Source: Rhizomucor pusillus (taxonomy: Eukaryota; Mucoromycota; Mucoromycetes; Mucorales; Lichtheimiaceae). From it: 64,000 bases of DNA. Location of the stretch: NCBI GenBank assembly GCA_900175165.2, contig FWWN02000239.1:219330-283329 (forward strand). Reading direction: 5' to 3'. The notes under the pieces are model-generated. The model saw nothing but the letters and a program-made list of their open reading frames with translations. It ran no database searches and was not told where the DNA came from. Positions 22,653 to 34,002 of this stretch are shown piece after piece (the stretch's first letter is position 1; each line of letters begins with the position of its first letter). The position numbers were made by a program, and so were the translations under genes.

Positions 22653-25095
22653 TTAAATGTGGCCCATGACAACAGTGAACCGAAGCGATGTGCCCGGATA
22701 TGACCCACATCCAGGCACCTGATCGTCGTTATGGTTGCTGCTCGTTGTTGGAGCATGGAGAGGAGGAGGAGGCGTGACAGCGTGCTGTCGCTCCGTGTTC
22801 TCATCCAGTGCAGCAGCAGCAGCGCCCGGGTCGTCGTTACTGCAGTTATTTGCAGTGTCCAGGCACTCGTCTGCGCACAGCGTCGCACTTCGCCAGCCCT
22901 TTTTTTTAGGAAATATTGTTATTAATCGGAATGTGACGTAAGAGACACACAGAGGAAACGTACCCAGCTCTGCAGGACAGAGAAATTATCAGGGCTGCTT
23001 TGGAACAGAGTCATGGTATGTTTTGGACCGCGTGCAGGGCAGAATATTCTGAACCATGCCTTGACTATCTTGCGCTTATCAGCGTACCGGGAGAACTGGG
23101 ATAAGTCTGGCGTGCATCTGCGCGTGCATTGTTGCTGTTGCTGTTGTTCTTGCTGTTGTTGCGACGCATCTTCGTCGTGGTTACATGGGCCAAAAGGCAC
23201 AGACTGCCGATGAAGATAAACACCCAGTTGAAGCACACCTTTGCGCTGCGAGCGCGTTTTCTGCACGTACACATTCCAATTTGATCCAGCGTAAAACACG
23301 CTCTTGGAATATACACGCACATTATGCTTGAGCGCTGCAAAGTCTGCAAACTCGACGCTGAACCGGAACGGTGGGTAGATCGAATATTGCTTGTTGTTGT
23401 TGGTGGCAGCAGCAGCAGCAGGAGATGATGATGATCCGTCGGCGCTGTTATTTTTATTATTGTTACTTGTGCCTCCCGTTCGTTTGGGAGATCGTCGCCG
23501 CCTGGTGGGTTCCAGCGCTGCTGAAGCTGAAGCTGCAGCAGTAGCAGCCGCTGCCGCTGAACCCGACAGCGCCGATTCGCCCGTGTACGTCGTCATATCA
23601 TCAGTGGGTATAAGCCGCAAAGGGTTGCAGTGAGGGGAATCTTCGTTCACGGTAAACCCGAGCGCCGTGTCGTTTTCGGAAGCGGCCTCTATTCTGGACC
23701 GCATTTGGATCTGCTGCCACAAGGCGTCCTTGAGTATGGCTTCAGGAACGACAGGCTCGCCGGTCAGTGGATGGGTATCGGAGCGGATAGACTCTAGCTG
23801 TTCAAATGTCATGTGCATGTAATGGATCGATTGCAAGAATATATCTTGGAATGTTTCTAGCTCTTCAATGTCAATGGATGCTGATGGTTCCTTCTCTTCA
23901 TCGTCGCCGTCAGCTGCAGGTGGTGATATAGGCGAGGGTGCAAAGCTGGAGCGCTTTTGCATTTCCGCCTCTTCGGTGAAAGGTTCTGTCTCTTCCGAGA
24001 CGACGGCTGGTGGTGGGGTAATCGAATCTTCTTCTAATCCATTTGTTGTTGTTGTTGTTGACGACGAGGACGAGGACGATGGTGTGGTGAAGCAAGATAT
24101 TCGGGTGTTCAGGATGCGCAGTGCAAATAGGTACCGTGCATATTCGCTATATTTTGCATATATATTTGATTTGAGTTTTCACCATCACCCATGTGGTCTT
24201 GATTTTCCGCTCACCTCGGGACCCAGAAAGCATCACTGTCCAGGACCATTTTGATCCAGGGCAGCGGGAGTGCGGCGACAGTTTCTGGGTGCATCGTGTA
24301 CGCCTCGCGGCACAGGAACGTGAAGCACGCGTCTACGATGCGATCGCTGCCGTGGACCCGGTTCTCGTCTGCAAACACGAGATATTCTGCAACGTTGTCC
24401 ACATTCAGCGTACGCAGGATAAACTCGATGCACAGCTGGCACATGTGCTCTAAATGGAAAAATGAACAGGTTGCTAGGATTTCGCGGACATTATCACGGG
24501 TGATGCTCGGTTCCGCAAGCTTGCCGTACAACTGCGACAGCACAAAGTAGAATGAGTCAGCGGTAATGAACGGGTTATCTTCAAAGTGTAGAGTCACGCT
24601 ATCGGACGATGCCTCCTGGAATCCGCCCTGGAGAAGCAGGCTAAAGTATGGATTCTGGTCAAGTATCAGCCGATGTAGATGGTACACCTTGTCCCAGGCC
24701 GGAACGTGCACTTTGACGTCGCTGCCTACACCGTCTATCAGTCCTCGCATCAGGATGTGCCTGCATAGGACGAGCGAATGCAACCGCCAGTCGTATTTCG
24801 AACTACTGCTGGTGGTGGAGTTTGCATTGTTGGGTTCCAGAAAACTCTGCGGCGACGTTGACGGCGAATATTCGCTTTGCAGCAGGCAACGGCTCAAGCT
24901 TGATGCTTGGTCTGTTACTTTGAAACTGCTCGCGCTCGGCCGTGCAGTGCTCTGGCTGTTGCGATTACCAGTGTTTGTTCCGATCGGGTCTCCATCTCTC
25001 AGGGTATCATAAGAAACAGCAGCAGCGGCGTTGAGGCCAGGGTATAAAGAGTTTTGATGAGTGTCATTGACATGCCGGCTGCTGGAAGCTCTCAT
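22653..25095 (-). CDS. BTB/POZ domain protein with Ala/Gln/Asn-rich linkers
   Basis: Three exons (25095-24215, 24146-22964, 22898-22653) join in frame to 769 codons. A Ser/Asn-rich head precedes a BTB/POZ fold with BACK-like helices (about residues 120-290): SDVKVHVPAWDKVYHLHRLI, LDQNPYFSLLLQGGFQEASS, then FSLEHMC-like and LVFADENRVHGSDRIVDACF segments. A second, unnamed ordered region includes QYSIYPPFRFSVEFADFAAL and SNWNVYVQKTRSQRKGVLQL. BTB proteins often serve as dimeric adaptors for Cullin-3 (family knowledge); this one resembles germ-cell-less-type proteins, which is tentative. The last exon was found by splicing and ends LRFTVVMGHI, a well-ordered strand rather than a random tail. An upstream in-frame ATG at 25182 lies in T-rich, UTR-like sequence, so I prefer 25095. 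Confidence 0.78.
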
Positions 25096-25306
25096 TATAG
25101 AACAGACAAGGGAAAAAGAAAAAAAAAAGTCAAGACATGCATCTTCAGCCCGCAGGGCCGTGATGTGAGTGGACGGTTTCACAAGCGTGCGTGCTACAAC
25201 ATCAGGGCATCAAACAGATCAGGGCCCTTTCATCAAAACAAGTGCGTTTACTGTACAAGGAGAGAGAGAGAGAGAAAGAATATGGTATGATAAAACTCTA
25301 GTAGGC

Positions 25307-26974
25307 TCAGACAGTTGTCGGCGGCGGCTCTTCATTTGGAGGTGCCGATGTTGGCTCCAAAGGAGGACTCCTATAACGATGATTAGTTTATTAAGTTCAA
25401 TTCGCATCATTCAATCTTTCTTACCTTGGTCGTTTGCCCTTGGCCTTATTCATTGCCAAAAGTGACGCCGGTGGATGTTCGCTAGGCGTCAATAATTCAA
25501 AGCTACAGAGAAGATCTTCGTTAATGCTCATAATTGCTCCAAAGTTATCGAATTCTCCGCAATAGTTGGGCGCTGAGAATACTGTGACAAGAGTCCTTTC
25601 GTTGAAAAATTCATATCCATCTTCCACGACCTAAAAGTAAAGTTAAAAAAGTTGCTACCGCATGGTAAAATGTTCACAGCAACGGTTACCATGTGTGCCC
25701 GGCAAACCAAATCCAAATCAAACTTTGCCAGGAAATTATTCACAACACGTTTTCCGAAACAATAAGAAACGCCGCGTTCGCTGTCTTCCCAGTCGTTTGC
25801 TGTCTCGGACGGATCTGCCCACAAGAGATCGCTCAGTAAACCATACTCTGGTACATCCGTAGGTCGAACAATATTTCGAACATCATCCAGTGAATTTAAC
25901 GAGGGAGAAAGTCCACCGTGCACGCAGAATATTTTGCCAGCAACCAGTGCGGCAATGGGAAGCGCATTGAATGCATCGATAAACGTCCGCCATATCTTTG
26001 TATTTGTCCGCCGTTTGCATTCGTCGTAAAAGCCATATACTACGAGAAATATACGTTTGAGCACCATTCTTGGCAAGAGCTAAAATGCTATGCTAACCTC
26101 TTGTCACGTTCGCTGATTCGTGGTTTCCGCGTAAAAGGAAGAAATTCTCTGGGTACTTGATCTTGTAGCAAAATAGTAACAAGATAGTCTCCAAGCTTTG
26201 CTTGCCACGATCCACGTAATCGCCCAAGAACAGATAATTGGACTCAGGTGGAAAACCTCCCTGTCACATGTGAACAGGTTAGCAGAGAGGATGCCGATCT
26301 TGCCTCGTTCAGACTTACCATTTCAAATAAACGGAGGAGATCGTGATATTGCCCGTGGATATCACCCAATATCTTTACGGGAGGGCTCAACTCAATCATT
26401 GACTGTATGCAGCAACAAGACGTGTAAGCATCGTGTGGCTGTGAGATAATAAAAGACAATAAAAAACTTGCCGGTTGGGACATGAAAAGCTCTTGGGCTG
26501 CCCTGCATATCGCAGCGATTTCGGAATTACGGAAACACACAGACTTGTGTATTTTACCGCTCATACCCACTTCTAGCAACCGGTTGATACATTCGTCAAT
26601 GTCGAGATTGCTGCCGATCGACCTCATGGACGTGGCCGTGAGTTGATTGACGGAAGACACTGTTAACTGATTCGGATCTTGCTGCTGTTGTGAATCCTCG
26701 GGTGTTTCCAAGGAGGTTGGTGACGCGATGCGATTCGCTGAGCCATTCGCCTGTACACTGCTGTTCGGCGATGCCTGGCTTGCATTAGCATTGAGGAGGA
26801 TCGAGTTGAGGGAATTGGCCTATGGAAGGTAACAGTGAATCAGCTGCAGTGTAACGTGCTTTTGATATTCGACGTGCATACGGTGGCATTGTTGCTGTTG
26901 TATTCTTCATCGGGAACCTCTGTCCTTATGATACTTGGACGGTCTTTACGTTTCTTCGAGGCTATATTGCCCAT
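25307..26974 (-). CDS. PPZ1: Ser/Thr protein phosphatase PP-Z (PPZ1-like)
   Basis: PPZ is a fungus-specific PP1-related phosphatase controlling K+/Na+ homeostasis and cell integrity at the plasma membrane. The start [12 protein letters not shown] is a textbook N-myristoylation signal (Gly2, Ser6) with a basic patch. A Ser/Asn/Gln-rich regulatory head of about 100 residues follows, much shorter than the roughly 350 residues of yeast Ppz1. The catalytic domain is complete in order: [87 protein letters not shown]. All metal-binding motifs (GDxHG, GDxVDRG, GNHE) are intact. The tail ends [11 protein letters not shown]. Introns of 55-75 nt interrupt it. It is divergent from the FAF2-like gene, nearly 800 bp away. 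Confidence 0.93.
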
Positions 26975-27769
26975 GGAGTAGTACAAAGAAAGTCAAGAAG
27001 GAAAAAATCAGTTTCCGGGGTCTTTCTGCATTGGCCGGAGTTTTGTGAGGGCCCTTCTCCTCGATCGACACTGGACGCACGGACCCCCCACACACACACT
27101 CACGCGTGCACGCACACCACGGTAGACAGTAAATAGCAGAAGTACACCGCTTAGCGCAACGTTGAATGGTACATCAGCGTCGTACGCTTGAAAGCAACCT
27201 TAGCTCCGCCAATACATCTCACATCACTCCGTGAATCTTCTTATCTGATCTCTTGAAAGTTATCCGTATACAACAGACAATTATGGCTCTATCCAAGTAT
27301 CCCTCTGATTCTAGTCAGCGAATTGGTCTAGCAAGTTTGGCACCAGAAGATGCCAGCTGTCAAATGTTTTGGGGTTATATGTCAGTTGGGCTCATAGTGA
27401 CTAACTGACAATCAAATTATCAACCAAGTCTGTCTCTTTTTGCTTCATTAGTGCTACGTGTAGAAGCACTACTTATAAATTGCTGGGGCAGTGTGCGACG
27501 TGGAAAAAATCACCAGCAAGTTATCCTCAAATTTGGATGGATGGCACTATCTGGAAGGATGTTATTACCCTATTAGTACATTGCTCCTATTTGTCTAACA
27601 CGTTTGCCATCACATGTTTTTACGTAGATACTAAATAATAATCAATGTTTGGTTGTCGTCGTCGCTGACTAGACCTGGTCTTTCGGAGAATCAGCTGAGC
27701 AGCATCAGCAGGAGCGGCACTTGCTGCTGACAGTTGGCAGTGCTTGCTTGACTCTTTCCCCTCTCCGTC
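26975..27769. promoter_or_regulatory. Divergent region between PPZ and the FAF2-like gene
   Basis: Nearly 800 bp hold both promoters. On the plus strand an ATG at 27284 opens a 42-codon frame (MALSKYPSDSSQRIGLASLA onward, stop near 27412) with no recognisable domain; it could be a small gene or an upstream exon but is unsupported. A CA-rich stretch occurs at 27087-27120. No TATA box was identified with confidence. Confidence 0.4.
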
Positions 27770-29663
27770 ATGGATTCACTGGACGAACTCACACAGGACC
27801 AAAAGGATATACTGAGCCAGTACCAGGTACGATTGTAGTTATGCTAACAAAATCCAAGCAACTAAGCTCCCTCCTCCGTGATTAGGCTGTGACACAGACA
27901 GACGATTTGGATGCGTCCATTGCAAGACTTTCCGACCATAATTGGAACCTAGAGGTATCTTTTGCATCGCGAGACAGCACAATGTATATACTTACACTGA
28001 TTTGTGTGCACTCAGAGGGCTATACAGAGCTTATATGACGGTACAAGTACTACGCGCGAGAAATTAGAGCAAGAAGTTGCTGCGAGCACGCGCTCAGCGG
28101 CGGCCGCGACTTCTAGCAGCCCACCCGTCCCCCCACGCCCAGCAGCAAGACGCCAGTTTGGTATTCTCTCGCTGCTAACGTGGCCGCTAGGCTTTGCTTG
28201 GAATATCAGCTGGGCTATCCTGGCGTTTGCATGTAAGAAGAGAAAGAAATCTAAAAAGGGTTATAAAGTGTAGTCGTTAACTCCAGCCATGCCTACCAGC
28301 TCGTTTGTTCACCCGACCTTCCATCACCTCCTCCACCTCCTCTTCCAGCCGTCAGTCTACCAGTACGCAGCGACGGGATGGCCGGACAGTCGCGGCTCAG
28401 TTTTTACGAGATTTCGAAGCAAAGTACGGTGAAACACACGTCGAGTTCTTCCAAGGTGGATATTCACAAGCATTGGAGATTGCACGGCGGGAATTGCGTT
28501 TGTTACTTGTTATCCTTCAAAGCGATGAGCATGATGATACACCTAAATTCTGCAGGTATGAAGTTGGCTGCTGCTCTGTAATGCCATCAATTGGGAGATA
28601 TACTGACAAAATTGCAGTGAAACATTGACGTCAGATGAGTTGATTGCATGGTTCCGCCAAAACAATGTGCTTGTATGGGGCGGCAACGTTGCAGAGCCAG
28701 AGGGATTCCAAGGTAATATAAGTCGTACGTGTATTTACAAATGTGAACGCAAACTAAAAGAAAAAATCACAGTTAGCAATACGTTGCAAGCGGCCACGTA
28801 TCCGTTCATGGCTATCATTGCTCTGCAATCGTCTTCTCGGTCATACGGAACATCGAAAATGTCTGTCGTTGATCGCATCGAAGGCCCGGCAACCCCCGCT
28901 GAAGTTATCCAGCACTTTGAAAATGTTAATCAGAGATACGGAAGAGCCTTGAACCGAATGAGACACGAGAGAGAGCAGCGAGAGATGGAGAGACGATTAA
29001 GGCAGGAGCAAGATCAAGCGTACCGAGAGAGTTTAAGAGCGGATCAAGAAAAGGTAAACGTACCATAGACGACTAGTGTTACTTTATACTGACAAATGAC
29101 TGTTGCAGGAACGTAAAGCGAGAGAAGAACGAGAAATGGCAGCCCGAGTTGAAGAAGAAGCGAGACGAATGGAACGCGAGCTTGAGTTGTTGGAAGAAAA
29201 GCGTAAACAGTATATCCGATACCTGTGCAAAACGCTTCCTGCAGAGCCGGATGCAAGTTACGAGGGCCAAATTGCGAAACTAAGCTTCAGACTAGCGGAC
29301 GGCGAGCGCGTCATTCGAAAGTTCAGACAAGACGAGTCACTCGAGGTATTAACGTTGAACTTGAGTTTTCTCTCTTCGGAACGAGAGTATTAAACTTTTT
29401 GAATCAACTATGTTTAGACCGTGTATCAATTTGTCGAGTCATATCCATTGCTGAAAGCTCAAGAGGACGTGCAGGATGCCGAGGCACCCGAAGGGTACCA
29501 ACACAAGTATAAATTTACCATTATTTCCCCTTATCCCCGCACCGTATATCACGCCGATGAGAACAAGGCGATCGTGGACCAGAAAGGCTTGTGGCCGAGT
29601 GCAACGCTTATAGTAGAAGCTGAGGATGACGATGACGATAACGATGAGGAGGAGGAACAATAA
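27770..29663 (+). CDS. FAF2/UBXD8-like UBX protein (ERAD/lipid droplet Cdc48 recruiter)
   Basis: FAF2/UBXD8 (Ubx2/Ucp10 in yeasts) sits in the ER or lipid-droplet membrane as a hairpin and recruits Cdc48/p97 to ubiquitinated clients. The order is complete: a UBA-like N-terminus spliced from three small exons (LTQDQKDILSQYQ, DLDASIARLSDHNWNLE, RAIQSLYDG), a membrane hairpin (FGILSLLTWPLGFAWNISWA), and a UAS thioredoxin-like domain (FLRDFEAKYGETHVEFFQGG, YSQALEIARRELRLLLVILQ, VLVWGGNVAEPEGF). A highly charged Arg/Glu helix with YRESLRADQEK follows, then the UBX domain (SFRLADGERVIRKF, QFVESYPLL). At least eight exons; exon 1 is 27770-27826. The UBX pocket FPR loop is not conserved (YPRTVYHAD here). 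It ends in an acidic run. Confidence 0.92.
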
Positions 29664-29854
29664 ATATACTTTACGAGAGAGCGTTTCACAAGCCAAACGC
29701 AAGATATTTCAACGTTTTTAATTGTCGTTTTTAAAAACATGTATATAATTTAAACAAGGGTAAAAAGCTTTTGAAGAGAGAAAGTGTGTTATAGAGTCAC
29801 GCGCGCGAAAAAAACAAAACAAGAGAACATGAACGAGAGAATAAGACAAACAAT

Positions 29855-30329
29855 CTAATGAAGAGCCTGGAGAGCCTGTGCAACGGCTTCGGGAGCACTC
29901 TCAATGACGGCGATTTCGCTGGCAAAGGGGGACATGTTCTTCAAGACATCGCGGAGTTCAGGAGGAAGGGTGACCTTCTTCTTGGAGAGGTAGGCAAGGA
30001 AGGGATAGTCAGCTTCGACGAGAGCGCCTTCAACGTCGATAGTGGTAGTCTCGACGATGGTTTTGGTGGTGAAGGTGGTAGTGGTGGTGACTTCGGCGTC
30101 GATGACTTCCTCAAAGACGACACCGTTGGCATCGGTCAGGATCTCGGTGGCGATAGGAGCGCGCTTGGCAAGCTGGGCACGCTTCATCATGCTAAGTGTA
30201 TAGAATGGTTAGGTGCCGCGCTGGTCGCTTGAAAGTTTTATTGGTAGTAACAACTTACTCGACGTGGCCCATAGGGGATGCAACGGCAACAGAAGCGAGA
30301 GCAGCGAGGAATGGGATAGTGAACTTCAT
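29855..30329 (-). CDS. Small predicted secreted protein, 135 aa, dibasic pro-sites
   Basis: Two exons (30329-30259 and 30191-29855) join in frame to 135 codons. The N-terminus MKFTIPFLAALASVAVASPM is a clear signal peptide (cleavage likely after VAVA). Two Lys-Arg sites (MMKR and LAKR) lie about 30-37 residues in and look like Kex2 sites. The rest is cysteine-free, acidic and Thr/Val-rich, with a TTTTTFTTKTIVETTTIDVE stretch and an ordered tail containing LAYLSKKKVTLPPELRDVLK. I do not recognise a family. The intron separates the signal peptide from the mature part. A TATAAAAG box lies 82 bp before the ATG, suggesting strong or induced expression. An unrelated Gly/Asp-rich shadow frame runs on the other strand. 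Confidence 0.75.
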
Positions 30330-30410
30330 TGCTGATATATAGAGTTGGGTATTGCTTGATCGATGTTGGGATAAGGGGATAATTCGGCAGGTGATCCTTG
30401 AGCCGACTGT

Positions 30411-30418
30411 CTTTTATA
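30411..30418 (-). promoter_or_regulatory. TATA box of the small secreted protein gene
   Basis: On the minus strand TATAAAAG, followed by AC, lies 82 bp upstream of the ATG at 30329. The same 10-mer precedes the cysteine-rich peptide gene at 43271. Confidence 0.55.
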
Positions 30419-30862
30419 ATCTCTCGCTTGGGTCGACTTTCAATAACATTCCTTAGGTGGCATACCATACTCTTTGGAACCGACGTGGAAGAATCCAGAG
30501 GTAATCCGCACGATTGCAAAGATAACTTCTTGCTGTAGCCATCGTACAAAGCTGTCAGTTTAAAACTTATTATGTATACACGAGGAAATGGATTGATTGG
30601 GCCAAAAGGGTCTGTAAATAACAAAATCAACAAACTTTTATCGATAATAGTAATAGTAGTAATCAGCAGCATCAACAGCAGCACTCTACTGTTTGGAAAT
30701 AGTCCGTGTTTGTATCTGGACTGTACACTTTTTTTGCCGTTATGACTGGAATGATGATCCGGAACAGAACCCCCTTCCTTTTGCCGACGGACGGCGGCGA
30801 GACAACAGAAAAAACACATACATTGACAACACTTGCTGGTGGGGTTTGCCGAATTTGTGCAT
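30419..30862. other. Intergenic: upstream of secreted protein, downstream of Dnmt2
   Basis: This 444-bp A/T-rich spacer separates two minus-strand genes. A 220-codon open frame on the minus strand overlaps it (30900-30238) but has no consistent composition or domain, and it also runs across the signal-peptide exon in another frame. I treat it as chance. No gene is supported. Confidence 0.4.
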
Positions 30863-32446
30863 TTATTCGTTAAATAACTCGCATCTAAGTAACTCTGCAA
30901 CTACCCAGCAGTTCAAGCTATTCCCAAGCAGCCTGTATCTCTGATCGATTGTGATTTCTGGTGGAAATTCGAGGTGTGGTGTGCAGTGAGGTGGAGCAAA
31001 CCGTCTAGGGATGGCGCCGTTGTCCTCTGTATCATTATCAGTGGTGGTATTGAGATTATGTCCATATTGCGGGACTGGGAAAGCATGCAGTCTAGCGATT
31101 TCTTCGGGCTTCAGGAACCGTAGCTCCAAGTCCAACAAATCTTCTGGATTCTCCCAGTTGTAATCCGTAAACTGGGGATAGAAATCGTTTTAACATTTAC
31201 TTGGAACAGTGATATACACGTTATTGCAACTTACATCAAGATGCTTTGTTTGTACGAGTGACCCGCTCGTCTGCAGGTGATGAGACCCATAGGCCTATAA
31301 AGTCTCACATCTAAGTCAAACAGCTCTGAGAGAGTTCTGCTACGTGCCTGTGACTACCTTGGTGATGCAGGAGGTTCGTCTATCGGATGGACGTACGATA
31401 TCTGGCGGTAAACAGTGAGAGGAGGACGGCAACATCTCGACGTGCAAGTCTTACCAAATCGGAATTTGCACCGTTTCAAGATATGTTTGTGTGGCACTTT
31501 GTATACGTCTTGAGAATCGGCGTCTTTGTCAAGGAAATGGGATAGCTGCGGCAGTTCTACTTGTTGGTTTTGGCCAGAGAACGGCCAAGTAGTATACAGT
31601 GGCAAATCTTCGTTGACAGGCTCTGTCGATATCCGACGTGCCGCGAGATAGTATCGCAGACGGTGATTAGGGATACCAAACTGGATAGGTGACAGGAGAC
31701 ATTCTTTGACCCTGTAGCCCATGGACTTAAGCTGGTCTACGAGCTTAGCCCTTGATTCAGAAATCTGTCATGTACTTAGTCGACGCTGAAATCAAAATAT
31801 ACGGTCGTGATGATCTCACCTCGAAATTCTTGACATTCTCCAAGAAAATAAATGTTGGAGGCCGGTCGAGCTTGGGCAAAATATCAATGAGATGGAGCAG
31901 CGGTTTCGAGCGTGGATCTTCGAGATCCATCATTTTGCCTCCTTGCGTATACGGCTAAATAATGCAACATTAAGTCACTACCTAAGCCTGCACTCGCAGT
32001 TTCTTGCCAACCTGACATGGAGGACTGAGTAGCCAGCAATCAGCATCGAATCTAGAAATCGTCGTAGTTACAGTGAGCCGAAAAATGGAAAACAATACTT
32101 TTGTATCTTTATCTTCATACTTTTGAATGTCCTTTGGCGTCAATCGTTCAATCGTTTTCTATCCAACTCAATGTCAGGCTAAAGAAGTATATATTTATAT
32201 GTATATTTTTTTCGCAGTTTTTACGTTTGATGGTTTATGCTTAAAGTTTTGCTCGTATACTGTGTTGGCAACCATGTTTACGTCAAAGGCACAAACGACT
32301 GTGGCCGGAATCCCAGCAATGTTCAGGGCATAGTGCTAGACAGATCTCTTTGAGCCTTTGCAAAGCATACTTGGGCAATCGAAGCTGGGACGTACCAGTC
32401 CACCAATGCCACTAAAGAATTCCAAGCATCGCACTTGATCGCTCAT
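30863..32446 (-). CDS. TRDMT1: tRNA (cytosine-38-C5) methyltransferase Dnmt2/TRDMT1
   Basis: Dnmt2 has a DNA-methyltransferase fold but methylates C38 in the anticodon loop of tRNA-Asp and a few others. Motif I is at the start (MSDQVRCLEFFSGIGGL). Motif IV is split by an intron: FDADCWLLSPPCQ (about 32050-32010), then PYTQGGKMMDLEDPRSKPLL. It continues to FIFLENVKNFE, which holds the ENV catalytic Glu. QFGIPNHRLRYYLAARR and the Dnmt2 target-recognition segment AYGSHHLQTSGSLVQTKHLD follow. The C-terminal motifs are RFLKPEEIARLHAFP and RYRLLGNSLNCWVVAEL. At least seven exons. Catalytic PPCQ and ENV are intact, so it should be active. It begins only 91 bp after the stop of the MDR gene on the same strand. 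Confidence 0.93.
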
Positions 32447-32537
32447 GTTGACTAGCAGTAGATCACAAAAGTTTGCTGGTGTTGAAATCACGCGACCCAG
32501 AATTATTACCATCATCATTTTTTGGGCAAGCAGAAAC

Positions 32538-33677
32538 TTATGATATTCGCAGAACAACTTTTCCAACAGCTCTATGTGTTTCGAGCTTTTCGTGCGCTTT
32601 TGCGCCATCTTCCAGCATATATATTTGGTCTTGAGGGACGATGCTCTTGACCGCGTTGCTTGCAAACAATGGCTGGACTGTTGCAGCAAACTTGTCCCAC
32701 GATGCACCCAGCATGAAGCGGTACGTGTGAACTCCAAACAGCATCCGCGGGATACCAGTAAACAAGATCATCTTGGCATATTCAAACATGCTCAGTTTCC
32801 GAGCTCCAAAGTGCTGCACCGGACCGACAGCCGTCGAGTAGACGCCCTTCTTTTTCAGCAGCGGACCAAGCTTGTAATAGTAATCGTCGCCACCAACGGC
32901 GTCGAATACAACATCCACGGTTTCCTTGTTGTTCTTGACCAATTCATCCATCTCTTCCGGCTTCGTATAGTCGACCACTTGATCGGCACCGAGGCTGGCT
33001 ACCAAGGCTGCATTTTTGCCGCTACAAATGGCAATCACGTACGCGCCTTTGGCCTTTCCAACCTGGACAGCGTATGTGCCTACACCGCCCGATGCGCCGA
33101 TAACAACAACACGTCCATTACTTGGAAGGTTGCCGTGATCAACGATGCCTTGGTATGCTGTCGTAGCCGCAATGCCTACAGCTGCAGCTTCTTCAAACGA
33201 CATGTGTTCTGGCTTTTTGGCAACACCGTCCTTGCCCGGATTGACAACAATCTGGGGGAGGGGGATAAATGTTATTCTGTCTGTGTGTTGCACACCCAAC
33301 AGTAGTAATATTATTTTCTTTCTTACATATTCTGCGTAACTTCCTTGCGGTCCTAGAGGAAAGCTCAGGCTACCGAAAACAGCGTCTCCAACCTCATAGT
33401 CTTTTACTTGGTCGCCTTTTTGGATAACAATGCCTGCATAGTCACCGCCAAGGACGAGTGGAGGTGACCCCGGGTACGGGAAATTGCCGGCTCTGAACTT
33501 TGCTTCCACCGGGTTGACTCCTGCAGCTTCGACATGCACCAACAAGTCTGTACCGCGACTCAGCTTGGGAACCTCAGCCTCCTCGGTGTATTTTAACGTC
33601 TCTTGCGCTGGACCGAACCCGGTCAATTGCAGAGCCTTCATTCTGCTTGGTACATTTGTCATTGACGTACTACCCAC
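32538..33677 (-). CDS. MDR-family zinc-independent quinone oxidoreductase-like enzyme
   Basis: This is an NAD(P)H-dependent medium-chain reductase of the quinone oxidoreductase/enoyl-reductase type; substrate unknown. Two exons (33677-33327 and 33251-32538) give 354 residues. The N-terminal GroES-like part has LLVHVEAAGVNPVEAKFRAG and VLGGDYAGIV. The Rossmann fold has VVVIGASGGVGTYAVQVGKA, the AxxGVG-type nucleotide loop, and later VVFDAVGG. No structural-zinc cysteine cluster is seen, which fits the zinc-free branch. The 75-nt intron is stop-free and a multiple of three, so an unspliced message would encode an extra 25 residues inside the catalytic domain. ATGs at 33677 and 33641 are both possible starts; the family usually begins near MKALQLTGFG (33641). 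Confidence 0.9.
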   Translation of the reverse strand: MGSTSMTNVPSRMKALQLTGFGPAQETLKYTEEAEVPKLSRGTDLLVHVEAAGVNPVEAKFRAGNFPYPGSPPLVLGGDYAGIVIQKGDQVKDYEVGDAVFGSLSFPLGPQGSYAEYVRKKIILLLLGVQHTDRITFIPLPQIVVNPGKDGVAKKPEHMSFEEAAAVGIAATTAYQGIVDHGNLPSNGRVVVIGASGGVGTYAVQVGKAKGAYVIAICSGKNAALVASLGADQVVDYTKPEEMDELVKNNKETVDVVFDAVGGDDYYYKLGPLLKKKGVYSTAVGPVQHFGARKLSMFEYAKMILFTGIPRMLFGVHTYRFMLGASWDKFAATVQPLFASNAVKSIVPQDQIYMLEDGAKAHEKLETHRAVGKVVLRIS

Positions 33678-34002
33678 TTAGAAACAACAGCAGCAGAAAT
33701 TTTGACGCTGCGCATTAATTACGTATATTACATGTCCGGCCGTTGTAATATACAAATTTTTCAACGGTACATTTATCCATCTACAACGACAATAGCTTCC
33801 CCCGTGACTTTTTGATATACTTGTTGACTTGAAATCACAAGGAAATAAAAGTTAAAGCATCGGGTACATTTGATGTCATTTTTTACATTTTTATTTTCAA
33901 GTACACAGTGCATATAGTTACAACGACGTTGCTACGTTTAGATTTGTGAGGGCAGATGGGTATCGGCACAGAAACCAAGGGAGGAATCATATGCATCTTT
34001 GT
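33678..34002. other. Intergenic spacer, A/T-rich
   Basis: This 325 bp lies between two minus-strand genes and should hold the MDR promoter and the 3' end of the membrane protein gene. No other feature was recognised. Confidence 0.4.

Noticed and set aside
25259..25276. Short (AG)n run considered as a regulatory repeat
   Set aside because: A simple repeat in the PPZ 3' flank with no partner or spacing pattern.
29858..30232. Gly/Asp-rich open frame on the plus strand
   Set aside because: It is the mirror image of the secreted-protein exon on the minus strand; the latter has a signal peptide, an intron with correct borders and a TATA box.
30238..30900. 220-codon minus-strand frame between the secreted protein and Dnmt2
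   Set aside because: It crosses the signal-peptide exon and TATA box of the secreted gene in another frame and the Dnmt2 stop, with irregular composition.
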